A stretch of DNA of 64,000 nt from CAZAMB01 sp964486335 (GTDB lineage: Bacteria > Planctomycetota > Phycisphaerae > UBA1845), in the NCBI GenBank assembly GCA_964486335.1, contig CAZAMB010000015.1, positions 1-64,000 of the forward strand, read 5' to 3'. This document shows positions 8,645 to 17,184 of this stretch, one piece after another. The notes under the pieces were generated by a model. That model saw only the letters and a list, made by a program, of their open reading frames with translations. It did not search any database and was not told the DNA's origin. The stretch's first letter is position 1. Each line of letters starts with the position of its first letter. Position numbers and translations under genes: made by a program.

Positions 8645-8971
8645 ATGGAAACAAAGACCGAATCGCTAACCGAACTGATAAAGCTACTGACCGCGCCGGA
8701 CCCGGTCCCGATGAATTGTGACATGGGCGTCATGCGTTTACCAACGCAGACGGGGACCGTCTTCGAGACCAACGAAGAAACTTACGACTATTTTCTCGAC
8801 GCGCTGCCGGTCCACTTCATGAGTGGGCACCTTTTCTGCTTCGCGGAGGGTTTCACGCCGCACACCCTGTTTTTCCGGCGCGGCAAGCGGTACTTCGTCC
8901 GACAGTTGACGGACGCGGAAACCGACGAGTTTTGCCGTCTGGCCGATATCCCCTTACCGGGTTATTGGTAA
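8645..8971 (+). CDS. Small accessory protein, DUF1419-like
   Basis: 108 residues; GGAGGAAAAG sits just before the ATG. The C-terminal two thirds (YDYFLDALPVHF, FCFAEGFTPH, RYFVRQLTDAETDEF, CRLADIPL) resembles the DUF1419 family that travels with DUF2958 on plasmids and conjugative elements. The assignment is from memory of the pattern, without a profile search. There are no membrane segments or known catalytic motifs. It is probably cotranscribed with the gene at 8288. Confidence 0.6.
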   Translation: METKTESLTELIKLLTAPDPVPMNCDMGVMRLPTQTGTVFETNEETYDYFLDALPVHFMSGHLFCFAEGFTPHTLFFRRGKRYFVRQLTDAETDEFCRLADIPLPGYW

Positions 8972-9354
8972 CGATGCCTGAATCTGGTAGGCACCGGGCG
9001 CTCGGACGCCATCCGGTTTCTCGGTGCCATGCCAGAAGCCACTGAATCGACCGGCGTCTAAGGGCGATCCTGGCGATTCATCGCGCCGGCTTCACCGCCC
9101 ACTACGGACTCGACTTCGGTCCCTTGCTCCCCGCCCTGGGTTAGCCTCGGGGTTCTCCCTCCACCAAGCAAGAAACCGCCGTCCTTCTCGAAGCGTTGCT
9201 CTCGATAAGCAAGAAACGCACGCCGGTCGAGATTCCGGGCCGTGCGCCCCCAAAAAACGCTTCCTCCAAAAAAAAGACCCAACAGCGTTAGATTTTCGCT
9301 GCGCGTGCGTCACCTCTGAAGGATTCGCAAGAAAGCGAGCCAGAAAGGTCCGTA
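8972..9354. other. Gene-free spacer
   Basis: 383 nt without a convincing gene. GGCACCG at 8990-8996 and CGGTGCC at 9022-9028 form a 7-bp inverted repeat with a 25-nt loop. Nothing else was recognised. Reading frames here are GC-rich and low in complexity. Confidence 0.4.
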
Positions 9355-9771
9355 ATGAATTCGATACCCGAGTTACGAAACGTGCGCAACGCTCAGTGCC
9401 GTATCCACCGTCCGACGGCATTTGTAGAAACGCAGCCCAGCGAGACCCGGCCGGGACGCAAACCGTGGGACGGCAAACAGGTTCTCGGTCTGATTGCCGA
9501 TGCAGTCCATGCGGTCAACCGACTTGCCGATACATTTCGCCGCCAGCCAGTAATCCAGAATCGATTCTACAGCTTGAAGCACGACCTCTTGTCGGTCGTT
9601 TTGGAAATGGGCTTACCCGGCATCGTTCCCTTCTGGCAGAAGCAACAAGACGGCTCTCATCTTCTGGTAATCAAAATCGGAAATTGGCGAGCGCCGCATT
9701 GCCCCTTCCGCCGCCTCAGCTGGAACGCGCAGTGCAGAATCGTAGAACGCATAGGACCTGCCCCCGCCTGA
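9355..9771 (+). CDS. Hypothetical protein of the conjugative element
   Basis: 138 residues, not recognised. The start has GAAAGG 6 nt upstream. The middle segment (about residues 60-110: VIQNRFYSLKHDLLSVVLEM, GIVPFWQKQQDGSHLLVIKI) has protein-like composition, whereas the last 25 residues look less constrained. It lies 72 nt before the ECF-like sigma gene on the same strand. No overlapping frame is better. It could be a real small gene or a degraded one. Confidence 0.4.
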   Translation: MNSIPELRNVRNAQCRIHRPTAFVETQPSETRPGRKPWDGKQVLGLIADAVHAVNRLADTFRRQPVIQNRFYSLKHDLLSVVLEMGLPGIVPFWQKQQDGSHLLVIKIGNWRAPHCPFRRLSWNAQCRIVERIGPAPA

Positions 9772-9843
9772 TTCTGCGCCGTCATCCGCAAACTTCCGGG
9801 CCACCGAAACGACTGTAATCAGCGAAGCAAGAGACCAAACCAA

Positions 9844-10425
9844 ATGAAAACGCAACCGACAGAAGTGATTAGCCGCGACCTTGTCGCATTGCTGGAACGA
9901 TTTCGCGCAGGCGACCCAGTTGCTTATGGACCGCTCGACAAAGCGTGCCGCCGTCGGGTCTACAGGTGGCTGCGAAAGACGCTCCCTAATCCCAAGCTCC
10001 GTGCCGAATGCGACGACGCCGTCCAGGCCGCCTTGATTCGCCTGGTCCGCGGATCGGAGTCCTTTCGCACCGACCAACACCTTCTGAAATGGCTTAGGAT
10101 AACTGCCAAACGGAAGGCGACCAATGCCGAACGTCGCCGGCGACCGAAACAGCTTCCTGAGTTTTCCACAATCGAACTGGTGCGTCAAGCGAGCGACCAA
10201 CCGGATGATGTGGAGCCTGGCCTCCAGGCGCTTCGCGAATGCTTCCCGAAACTTGGCTTGAAGCATCAGGTCGTACTCGTGATGCACTACTGTTGCCACC
10301 TGAGCGCCGCACAACTCGCCAGGCTGTTGCACGCAAAACGATGCACGATTCTGGCGCGCCTACGCCGAGCCCGTCTCAAACTGCGCGACTTGATGGAGGA
10401 GCACGAATCATGGCTCGCCGCCTGA
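9844..10425 (+). CDS. ECF-like sigma factor within the conjugative element
   Basis: 193 residues. Region 2 is recognisable near residues 20-95 (ERFRAGDPVAYGPL, DDAVQAALIRLVRG, LLKWLRITAKRKA). Region 4 lies near residues 140-185 (LGLKHQVVLVMHY, LSAAQLARLLHAK, RLRRARLKLRDLM). Its 3' end overlaps the start of the traF-like gene by 16 nt, placing it at the head of the transfer operon. An element-encoded sigma factor directly coupled to transfer genes suggests control of the conjugation operon (inference). No anti-sigma gene is adjacent. Confidence 0.72.
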   Translation: MKTQPTEVISRDLVALLERFRAGDPVAYGPLDKACRRRVYRWLRKTLPNPKLRAECDDAVQAALIRLVRGSESFRTDQHLLKWLRITAKRKATNAERRRRPKQLPEFSTIELVRQASDQPDDVEPGLQALRECFPKLGLKHQVVLVMHYCCHLSAAQLARLLHAKRCTILARLRRARLKLRDLMEEHESWLAA

Positions 10426-11015
10426 GAAGAAGGCTTTACTGCTCGCCCTTGACTCCTCCAAGTGCGGGCAACCGGTGCCGAAGATGGGTGACGCCGCTCG
10501 CGCTATTTGTCACTCTGCTTTCAGCCTCCACACTGCTGCCGAAGCGCCTTGTCGTACTCAACCTCTCACCCAGCCTGCCACTCGGCTTTTATTGCGCTGT
10601 TTCAGTGGAACCCGCCGCAGGTCGGCTTGTGGAGTTCCGGCTCTCCGCACAACCGGTCGATGGCGAACGCTTCGCGCGCCACCGTGTCATTCTGAAGCCT
10701 ATCCTTGCCGGCCCAGGCGAGCATGTAGACACGACGGGCGACTTGCTATGGGTCAACGAGAAACTTGTTGCCCCCATTTACACCAAGGATTCCAACGGGC
10801 ACCCGCTCCCTGTTTGGCGGGCGAATCGTGCGCTCGAACCAGACGAGTTCTTCGTGTTCTCGGCGCGGGTGCCGAACAGCTTCGACAGCCGCTATTACGG
10901 CCCGATTCGGCGCAGCGACATCCTCGCGGTGTACGTCCCACTCTGGACTTTGGGTGAACCGGTAGAACAAGACGACGCCTCCAGGCCCACTGCTTCTTCA
11001 CGCACTGAGCCATGA
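10410..11015 (+). CDS. traF: TraF-type conjugative transfer signal peptidase (S26)
   Basis: 201 residues. GGAGGAG lies 8 nt before the ATG. One N-terminal membrane segment (PLALFVTLLSASTLLPK) is followed by the S26C serine motif in NLSPSLPLGFY and the general-base Lys in HRVILKPILAGPGEHV. TraF of IncP plasmids processes the TrbC pilin and joins its ends to give a cyclic pilus subunit. A TrbC-like pilin is encoded at 16551-16904. It sits immediately upstream of the relaxase operon. Confidence 0.85.
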   Translation: MARRLRRRLYCSPLTPPSAGNRCRRWVTPLALFVTLLSASTLLPKRLVVLNLSPSLPLGFYCAVSVEPAAGRLVEFRLSAQPVDGERFARHRVILKPILAGPGEHVDTTGDLLWVNEKLVAPIYTKDSNGHPLPVWRANRALEPDEFFVFSARVPNSFDSRYYGPIRRSDILAVYVPLWTLGEPVEQDDASRPTASSRTEP

Positions 11016-11191
11016 GGGTGTTTCTTGACTGGGCAGGTCAACAAATAAAGAAAAACGGAAGGCAAGATAAAAGCCCGCACTCGCTGCGGCCCTAATCACA
11101 GCCCGCACCAGGACTTACGGAGACTCTCCAGCAGCGCCGAGACTCTCCACTCGCTTAAACGCTGGTCGCTGCAACAGTTGGAGAGACTCTC
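11016..11191 (+). promoter_or_regulatory. Candidate operator/oriT region upstream of the relaxase
   Basis: This spacer holds three copies of a near-palindrome GAGACTCTC: 11120-11129 and 11139-11148 (19 nt apart, both GAGACTCTCC) and 11183-11191 ending at the relaxase ATG. A 9-nt direct repeat AGCCCGCAC occurs at 11072-11080 and 11100-11108. Repeats directly upstream of a MOBP relaxase are typical of oriT or of relaxase autoregulation sites. No nic consensus was recognised. GGAG at 11180-11183 serves as the ribosome site of the relaxase gene. Confidence 0.5.
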
Positions 11192-13216
11192 ATGCCCCAG
11201 AAGCCATTGAACGACGAAGAACCAAGCCGAATAGCTCGCCCCGGCCTGGGCGGCGGACAGCCGCGTCAATCGCTTCATGTGCCGAGCGGCAGCACGCCTT
11301 CTGGTACCCCAAGTCAATCGACCTCCGAGCGATACCCTCGGCCTCAACGGGTCGTCGTCAAGGCGCACGTTGTCCGACATCGTTCGTCGCAAAAAGGGCG
11401 CGAGTCCATCACTCGCCACGTGCGCTATCTTGGTCGCGAGGCCGTCACGCGCGACGCCGGCAGTGGCCGCTTTTTCGACGCCAAGCGCGACGAACTCGAC
11501 GCGAAGGCGGAAACCCGGTCATGGGCGCAGGATCGCCACCACTTCAGGATTATCGTGAGTCCCGAAAACGCCCATTCCATCGGCGACCTCACGGCCTACA
11601 CCCGCGAACTAATGACCCGCATTGAGCAGGATCTGGGCGCCATCCAATGGCTAGCCGTCAACCACAGCAACACGGACAATCCGCACGTCCACCTGCTCAT
11701 CCGTGGGCGGACGCCCGAGGGCGCCGACCTGGTAATCCCGCGTCAGTATGTTTCACATGGGATTCGCCAGCGGGCGGCCGAAGTAGCCACTGATTGGCTT
11801 GGCGAACGCACACGTGAAGAAGCGCAAATCGCCGTCGAAAGAGAGGTCCGCGCGGAACGATGGACGACCCTGGACGGGGCACTCGCGCGGTTCGCCAAGC
11901 CCGTAGCCGACAGCCTCCAGATCGACCTTAAGGAAGTCAACCCGAGCCGCTTTACGTTGGTCACCAGGCAGCTTTTGACCGAGCGTCTCGGATTTCTCAA
12001 GGAGGCCGGACTGGCCCAGACATTGCCGCCTGAAAAGCGCAGGTTTCTGGGCAAACAACCGGTGTGGCGACTGGCGCCCGATTTTCAGAAACAGCTCAAC
12101 GAATTGGGAGCGCGGCAGGACATCATCAAGAACCTCTACGCGTCGCTCGGTCAGAGCGCAGCCCCGATCGCGCCGCAGGTGCAACGCATTCTATCCGGCA
12201 CCGACCTGACCGCCGCTTCGCGCAGCGCAATTCGCGGGGTTGTCATCGCCAAAGGCCCGCTCAATGAACTGAGCGACGAACGCTTTGTCGTGCTGGAGGA
12301 CCGCGCCGGCAAGCCCCACTATGTGCACCTTTGGGCCAGCGACGCGCTGGACGCCGTTCAAGTCGGGGGCGTCCTGGAAGTCGGCCGGTCCGCCCATCGG
12401 CGCTGGCGCATTGCTCGCGAAATCATCCGCGTCGCGGAGTTTGCCGAGGATTGGCTTTATTCCACCGGCCGCCACCGCAAATGGCTGGAGACACAGCGAC
12501 CGCGTCCTTCCGAAACGCACATGGAAATGCGACTCCGCGGATTCTTTTCCGATGCGGTGCGCCTCGCCCAGCAGGCTGATTCCGGCGTTGCCAAGGCCCC
12601 GGAAGCCGCCTTCACCGTCGACCGGGCAAAGTTGGAACAATTCACCGCCGCACGAAATCGCTGGCTCGATCTTCGCGTGTTGGCGGCGCATTCCTTGGAC
12701 GAGCAAGTGCAGGCTCACGCCTACACATGGCTGGACCGTCAGATGCTTCGCACCCGGCTTACCCAAGAGGTCTCAGCCACCGACATCATCCACAACCCGA
12801 AGGTTCAATCGTCCCTGACCCGACGAGCGGATTGGCTCGTCCAACAGGGTTACGCCAAGCGCGAGGTGCCGAACCAGCCCGGCGCAGTCACCCTCCTCCC
12901 CGGCACCATGGCCCGGCTGATCGCCCACGAGCATCAGCAATTCGCGCAACACGGTAATCAAACGCATGGAAAGAGTGTTGATTACCTACGGGAAGGACAT
13001 GCCGTGGCCGGAATCTACCGCGGCACGGCGTACCAGCATCGCGGGGCTTTCGCGTTGATTCAGACGGAGGCCGGCATCGTTGCCGCGCCCGTGTCACGTG
13101 AGCCCTGGGCCGAGAAGGGACAGCGAGTCATCGCCAAGGCAATCGCCTCCAAGTTCGCCCGCATCGATCTCGACAGGTCCGGAGGACGGCCGAAGAGTCT
13201 CGGCATCGAACGATGA
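11192..13216 (+). CDS. MOBP relaxase with DUF3363 (TraI/VirD2-like)
   Basis: 674 residues. The N-terminal relaxase domain (about residues 50-260) contains HVVRHRSSQKGRESITRHVRYL and the metal-binding HxH motif in NPHVHLLIRG. The long remainder corresponds to DUF3363, including GVVIAKGPLNELSDERFVVL and VAEFAEDWLY. It would nick oriT and pilot single-stranded DNA into the recipient. Its last four bases overlap the start of the coupling protein gene (ATGA). The repeats directly upstream may be its binding sites. Confidence 0.88.
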   Translation: MPQKPLNDEEPSRIARPGLGGGQPRQSLHVPSGSTPSGTPSQSTSERYPRPQRVVVKAHVVRHRSSQKGRESITRHVRYLGREAVTRDAGSGRFFDAKRDELDAKAETRSWAQDRHHFRIIVSPENAHSIGDLTAYTRELMTRIEQDLGAIQWLAVNHSNTDNPHVHLLIRGRTPEGADLVIPRQYVSHGIRQRAAEVATDWLGERTREEAQIAVEREVRAERWTTLDGALARFAKPVADSLQIDLKEVNPSRFTLVTRQLLTERLGFLKEAGLAQTLPPEKRRFLGKQPVWRLAPDFQKQLNELGARQDIIKNLYASLGQSAAPIAPQVQRILSGTDLTAASRSAIRGVVIAKGPLNELSDERFVVLEDRAGKPHYVHLWASDALDAVQVGGVLEVGRSAHRRWRIAREIIRVAEFAEDWLYSTGRHRKWLETQRPRPSETHMEMRLRGFFSDAVRLAQQADSGVAKAPEAAFTVDRAKLEQFTAARNRWLDLRVLAAHSLDEQVQAHAYTWLDRQMLRTRLTQEVSATDIIHNPKVQSSLTRRADWLVQQGYAKREVPNQPGAVTLLPGTMARLIAHEHQQFAQHGNQTHGKSVDYLREGHAVAGIYRGTAYQHRGAFALIQTEAGIVAAPVSREPWAEKGQRVIAKAIASKFARIDLDRSGGRPKSLGIER

Positions 13217-15084
13217 AACGACTTCGCAGCTTGGTGATCTATGCGTTTGCCCTCACCGTCGGGCTCTCCGTGGCCACGCAGTGGACCGCGGCGAGATTTC
13301 CAGGTGTGGCGCTGGGCAGCCATATCACGGTGTCTGGCGTGTGCATCTACGCGCCGTGGTCCGTCATTTCCTGGCACCGAAGACTGGCGAACGTCGCACC
13401 GGCGGTGTTTCAACGAGCCCTGGTCATCGTAGTCATGCACGCGGTGCTGGGGCTCGGACTTGCGTTCGTTTTGGGCACGCATCGTCCCACGGTTCGCCCG
13501 ATGGGCGCCGACCAATGGGGAGGACTTCGCGACATGAAACGTGCCGGGTTGCTCAATGGCGAGGGAACGGTGGTGGGAAGGTACCGCAATCGGCTCCTCA
13601 CCTACAACGGACATGAGCATCAGCTGGTTGTGGGGGCGAGCCGCTCCGGAAAGGGCGTCGGGCACGTGATCCCCACGCTGCTCACCTGGCCGGGAAGCGC
13701 TTTGGTCTACGACATCAAGGGGGAGTTGTGGGAGGCCACCGCTGGACTGCGTTCCAAGTTCTCGCACTGCCTGTTCTTCAATCCGACCCACCCCCAGAGC
13801 GCGCGGTTCAATCCGCTGTTTGAGATTCGCAAGGGCCCCAACGAAATCCGTGACACGCAAAACATCGTTGAAATGCTGGTCAATCCCGATGGATCCAAGG
13901 AACAGCTTGACGTGTGGGACCAGCACGCCAGCCAACTGCTCGTCGCTCTCGTTCTCCACGTCGTTTACACCGAATCGAACCACCGCAAGCATCTCGGCGT
14001 AGTCCGCGAACGACTGCTCAACTGGCCCGCAACTTTCCGTGACATGATCGAACTGCCGCACCGGCATAACCCTAATACGGGCGCGCCCGAAGCACACCCC
14101 GAGGTCGCTCGCGTTGCTTCTGAACTCATGCGCCAAGCTCCGCGCTTCGCAGCCGGCGTCCGAGCGACCGCCCTTGGCCACCTGGCGCTCTATGCCGACG
14201 AGATCATTTGCCGAAACGTATCGGCATCCGATTGGCTTGCCGGCGATCTGATCTGCGCCGAGAAGCCGGTCACGCTTTACCTTCAGCCGCCGCCGTCCGA
14301 TCTTCCCCGGCTGCGTCCTCTCATGCGCGTCCTGCTGAATCAGATCTGCCGTGCCCTGCTCGAACGCCTCGACGCCGACAATCGCGGCCGCCCCAAGCGG
14401 CATCGTTTGCTTCTTGAACTCGACGAATTCGCCACGCTCGGCCGCCTGGAGTTCTTCACCACCAATCTGCGGCAGATGGCGGGCTATGGACTCAAAGCAC
14501 ACATCATCGTCCAGTCGTTCAACGACCTTGTTGAGCGATACGGTCCGCATCAGACCATCATCGACAACTGCCACGTGATCAGCGTCTTCGCCTGCGTGGA
14601 CACCCTGACCGCCGAGCGGGTCAGCAAAATGACCGGCGTCGCGGTCGAATACCGCGAAAGCTATGGCCACAAGCGCTGGCTGCGTTTCATCCCCGAGACG
14701 GTTCAGCAAAGTGAGCACCTGCGCCCGTTGTTGCAGCCTGGTGATGTCCGCATGTTGCCCGCTCACGAACAGATCGTTTTTGTCACAGGATTTCGACCGA
14801 TGCGCACGAACAAGGTGCGCTACTACGCGGACTCCGAATTCAAGCGCCTCATCCTCGCGGCACCGGACCAGGCCAACGGCGTGGACGCTCCTTGTCGCGC
14901 GGATGTTGAAGATCACGTCGGTGTTCGACACGACTGGCTTGGTGAACGGGCCAAGGGTCCCCGCCTCCACAGCGAAGAGATTTTCGACGCTCCCGCTGAC
15001 GACGAGTGGATGCCCCCGGCTTCCACTGTGGAACCCAATCAGAGTGAGTTGCCGTTTCCGACGGGGGACGCCTACAGCCTGTGA
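13213..15084 (+). CDS. traG: Type IV coupling protein TraG/VirD4
   Basis: 623 residues. Two N-terminal membrane segments (about residues 5-25 and 75-95) precede a cytoplasmic ATPase with Walker A GASRSGKGVG and Walker B LLLELDEFATLG. It couples the relaxosome to the secretion channel. The gene overlaps the relaxase by 4 nt and the following ribbon-helix-helix gene by 4 nt, so the block is translated as one unit. The length is normal for the family. Confidence 0.92.
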   Translation: MKRLRSLVIYAFALTVGLSVATQWTAARFPGVALGSHITVSGVCIYAPWSVISWHRRLANVAPAVFQRALVIVVMHAVLGLGLAFVLGTHRPTVRPMGADQWGGLRDMKRAGLLNGEGTVVGRYRNRLLTYNGHEHQLVVGASRSGKGVGHVIPTLLTWPGSALVYDIKGELWEATAGLRSKFSHCLFFNPTHPQSARFNPLFEIRKGPNEIRDTQNIVEMLVNPDGSKEQLDVWDQHASQLLVALVLHVVYTESNHRKHLGVVRERLLNWPATFRDMIELPHRHNPNTGAPEAHPEVARVASELMRQAPRFAAGVRATALGHLALYADEIICRNVSASDWLAGDLICAEKPVTLYLQPPPSDLPRLRPLMRVLLNQICRALLERLDADNRGRPKRHRLLLELDEFATLGRLEFFTTNLRQMAGYGLKAHIIVQSFNDLVERYGPHQTIIDNCHVISVFACVDTLTAERVSKMTGVAVEYRESYGHKRWLRFIPETVQQSEHLRPLLQPGDVRMLPAHEQIVFVTGFRPMRTNKVRYYADSEFKRLILAAPDQANGVDAPCRADVEDHVGVRHDWLGERAKGPRLHSEEIFDAPADDEWMPPASTVEPNQSELPFPTGDAYSL

Positions 15085-15509
15085 GCACAAAGCCCAACAA
15101 AGTCCAGCTCACCGTGCGCCTGCAACCGGAAGCCCATCGCGCCGCAAAAGAGGCTCAGCGCCGCAGCGGTATTCCCCTCGCGGTCATCGTCGCAGACGCC
15201 GCAACGAGGGTGTTACTGCCCAGCGCGGAGGAATCAATTGAAATCAGGATGCAGTCACTCTCCAACAGGCTCCTGTCACGTATGGAGATGCTCGAACGGA
15301 CCATCGGGCGAGAGTTGTACTTGAGCAAGGAATTGCTGGCGCAGTTTGCGCGAGCGTATTTCAACCACACACCCGCGATCCCCGAATCGGAGCGCAACCC
15401 GGCCTCAACCAGCGGTCGGCTGCGATTTGTGCGTTTGGTCGATCAGGTCAACGTCAACGTCCGCCAAGGCGTGTCCATCCTCAACGAAACGGAGTCCACC
15501 GATGCTTGA
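15081..15509 (+). CDS. CopG/ribbon-helix-helix-like regulator before trbB
   Basis: 142 residues from a GTG overlapping the traG stop. The N-terminal 45 residues (KVQLTVRLQPEAHRAAKEAQ, RRSGIPLAVIVADA) fit a ribbon-helix-helix DNA-binding fold. A predicted helical C-terminal part follows. A CopG-type gene in exactly this position between traG and trbB is common in Trb-type conjugative elements. It may regulate the transfer operon or act as a relaxosome accessory protein. It overlaps trbB by 8 nt. Confidence 0.72.
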   Translation: MSTKPNKVQLTVRLQPEAHRAAKEAQRRSGIPLAVIVADAATRVLLPSAEESIEIRMQSLSNRLLSRMEMLERTIGRELYLSKELLAQFARAYFNHTPAIPESERNPASTSGRLRFVRLVDQVNVNVRQGVSILNETESTDA

Positions 15510-16497
15510 AGCCGCCCCGGGCCGAAACACAACCGAGGATCGGCACAGCACGACCCACGCCCGTCGAAGCGCCAGTCTCTCGGCCGTTTTGGGTCAGATC
15601 ATCGAGGAGCTACTCCGCGATCCCAAGGTCACAGACATCATGCTCAACGCCGACGGAACCCTCTGGTGCGAGGAGCATGGCAAGGGACGCCGCAAGGTTG
15701 GCGCGATGGCGCCCGCCGCAGCCGAGTCCTTGATCCGCCTTCTGGCGTCGCACATGGGCACCGAGGCGACTCGGGACCATCCCACGGTCTCAGGAGTGCT
15801 GCCTGGAACCAACGCGCGATTCCAAGGAGTGTTGCCGCCCGTATCGCAGCGGCCGATCTTCGCCATCCGCAAACCCGCACAACTGGTCTACACGCTTGCC
15901 GACTTTGTGCGCGACGGAATTCTCTCCCAAGAAGGCGCCAAGCTTCTTCGCGACGCTATCGAGCACCGCGTCAATCTACTCATCGCCGGGGGAACGGGCT
16001 CGGGAAAAACGACGCTCGCCAACGCCTGCCTTGCCGAGCCGGCCTTCTGTCGCGATCGCGTGGTGATCATTGAGGATACCCGCGAACTTCAATGCTCCGC
16101 CGAGGATCGTGTCGAACTGGTTGCTCCACCGCTTCTGCCCAACGTTCCCATGGACGAACTCGTCCGTACCACACTGCGGCTTTTTCCAGGCAGGATCGTC
16201 ATCGGCGAGGTGCGAGGCCCCGAAGCTCTGACCATGATCAAGGCGTGGGGCACGGGTCACCCTGGCGGCCTATGCACGCTGCACGCTAACGGACCACGCG
16301 ATGCTCTCTATCGACTTGAGGATCTGATCGCAGAGGTCGCGGTGACGGTACCTCAGCGCAGCATCGCGCGCGCCATCGGCCTCATCGTCTTCATCGAACG
16401 CGACGCAGCCCATTCCGCAGGCCGCAGGGTCACTGGACTAACCCGTCCTTCCCTCGGTCCCGACGGAAATTATTCATTTGAAGATCTCGTCCAGTAA
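15502..16497 (+). CDS. trbB: TrbB/VirB11 secretion ATPase
   Basis: 331 residues from the ATG at 15502, preceded by ACGGAG. A longer frame exists upstream but overlaps the CopG gene. Walker A is GGTGSGKTTLANA. The Asp box and Walker B region is GRIVIGEVRGPEAL, followed by the His box GHPGGLCTLHAN typical of VirB11-type hexameric ATPases. It powers pilus assembly and substrate transfer at the inner membrane base. It is the first gene of the trb block. Confidence 0.93.
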   Translation: MLEAAPGRNTTEDRHSTTHARRSASLSAVLGQIIEELLRDPKVTDIMLNADGTLWCEEHGKGRRKVGAMAPAAAESLIRLLASHMGTEATRDHPTVSGVLPGTNARFQGVLPPVSQRPIFAIRKPAQLVYTLADFVRDGILSQEGAKLLRDAIEHRVNLLIAGGTGSGKTTLANACLAEPAFCRDRVVIIEDTRELQCSAEDRVELVAPPLLPNVPMDELVRTTLRLFPGRIVIGEVRGPEALTMIKAWGTGHPGGLCTLHANGPRDALYRLEDLIAEVAVTVPQRSIARAIGLIVFIERDAAHSAGRRVTGLTRPSLGPDGNYSFEDLVQ

Positions 16498-16550
16498 TCG
16501 CGCCCGCGCGAGAAGTGTTTATCTAAGACGACAGGAGCCTAAAACGAACC

Positions 16551-16904
16551 ATGAAGAAGTCAATTATTCCAAATCAAAAGAAGCCTAATCTCCGCATCAT
16601 TCCCGCCATGCAAGCCGCCGTGCTCCTGGCGACCTTCTCTCCCCAAGCACGTGCGGGAACCGGCGGCGGCGGAGGCAGTGGCCTGCCCTGGGAGACCGTG
16701 CTCCAGAGAATCGTTGACAGTTTCACGGGGCCGGTTGTGCAAGGCGTCCTCGTGTTGGCGATCGTCGCGCTCGGTTTTGCCGTGATGTGGTCCGAAGGAC
16801 CGGTCATTCGCCGCGCCTTCGGTCTCCTTCTGGGCGGCGCTATCGCAGCAGCGGCCGTCAGCATTGCCTTGACTCTGTTTGGCGTTTCGGGAGCGACGTT
16901 CTAG
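16551..16904 (+). CDS. trbC: TrbC/VirB2 conjugative pilin
   Basis: 117 residues. The signal peptide ends near QARA, followed by a glycine-rich start of the mature chain and two hydrophobic helices (GPVVQGVLVLAIVALGFAVM; AFGLLLGGAIAAAAVSIALT). This is the standard layout of VirB2/TrbC prepilins. The element also encodes a TraF-type peptidase (10410-11015), which in IncP plasmids matures and cyclises TrbC, so a cyclic pilin is possible. AGGAG lies upstream of the ATG. Confidence 0.88.
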   Translation: MKKSIIPNQKKPNLRIIPAMQAAVLLATFSPQARAGTGGGGGSGLPWETVLQRIVDSFTGPVVQGVLVLAIVALGFAVMWSEGPVIRRAFGLLLGGAIAAAAVSIALTLFGVSGATF

Positions 16905-16906
16905 CC

Positions 16907-17176
16907 ATGACCGACAACACACCTCCTGAAGGGTACGAACTACCGTTGTATGTGGCCCTCACCCAGCCGCCGCTGTTTTTCGGTCTGCCGCGCGAGTTGG
17001 GCATCTTGGCCTTGGTCATCACCTTGCTCATCACGCTCGGCCTACGCATGTGGTGGCTGGGGATCTCCTCGGGAGTCGCTCTTCACGCAATCTGCGCGGC
17101 GCTGACGCGCCGTGACGCCTTTTGGCTGCACGTCTTCCGTGCACACCTTAAGCAACCCACGTTTCTGGATTGGTAG
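16907..17176 (+). CDS. trbD: TrbD/VirB3 inner-membrane protein
   Basis: 89 residues, starting 2 nt after the trbC stop. The N-terminal part (YELPLYVALTQPPLFFGLPR) is the conserved VirB3 signature. It is followed by two membrane helices (ELGILALVITLLITLGL; GISSGVALHAICAAL). VirB3 proteins associate with the VirB4 ATPase in pilus assembly. The next gene begins at or just after its stop. Confidence 0.88.
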   Translation: MTDNTPPEGYELPLYVALTQPPLFFGLPRELGILALVITLLITLGLRMWWLGISSGVALHAICAALTRRDAFWLHVFRAHLKQPTFLDW

Positions 17177-17184
17177 AAAACACG

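Noticed and set aside
13060..15090. 676-codon - strand frame across relaxase and traG
   Set aside because: It is antisense to two strongly supported conjugation genes and has no recognisable domain.
17170..17184. TTG at 17170 as the trbE start
   Set aside because: The ATG at 17185 gives the N-terminus typical of the family; the TTG lies inside the trbD gene.
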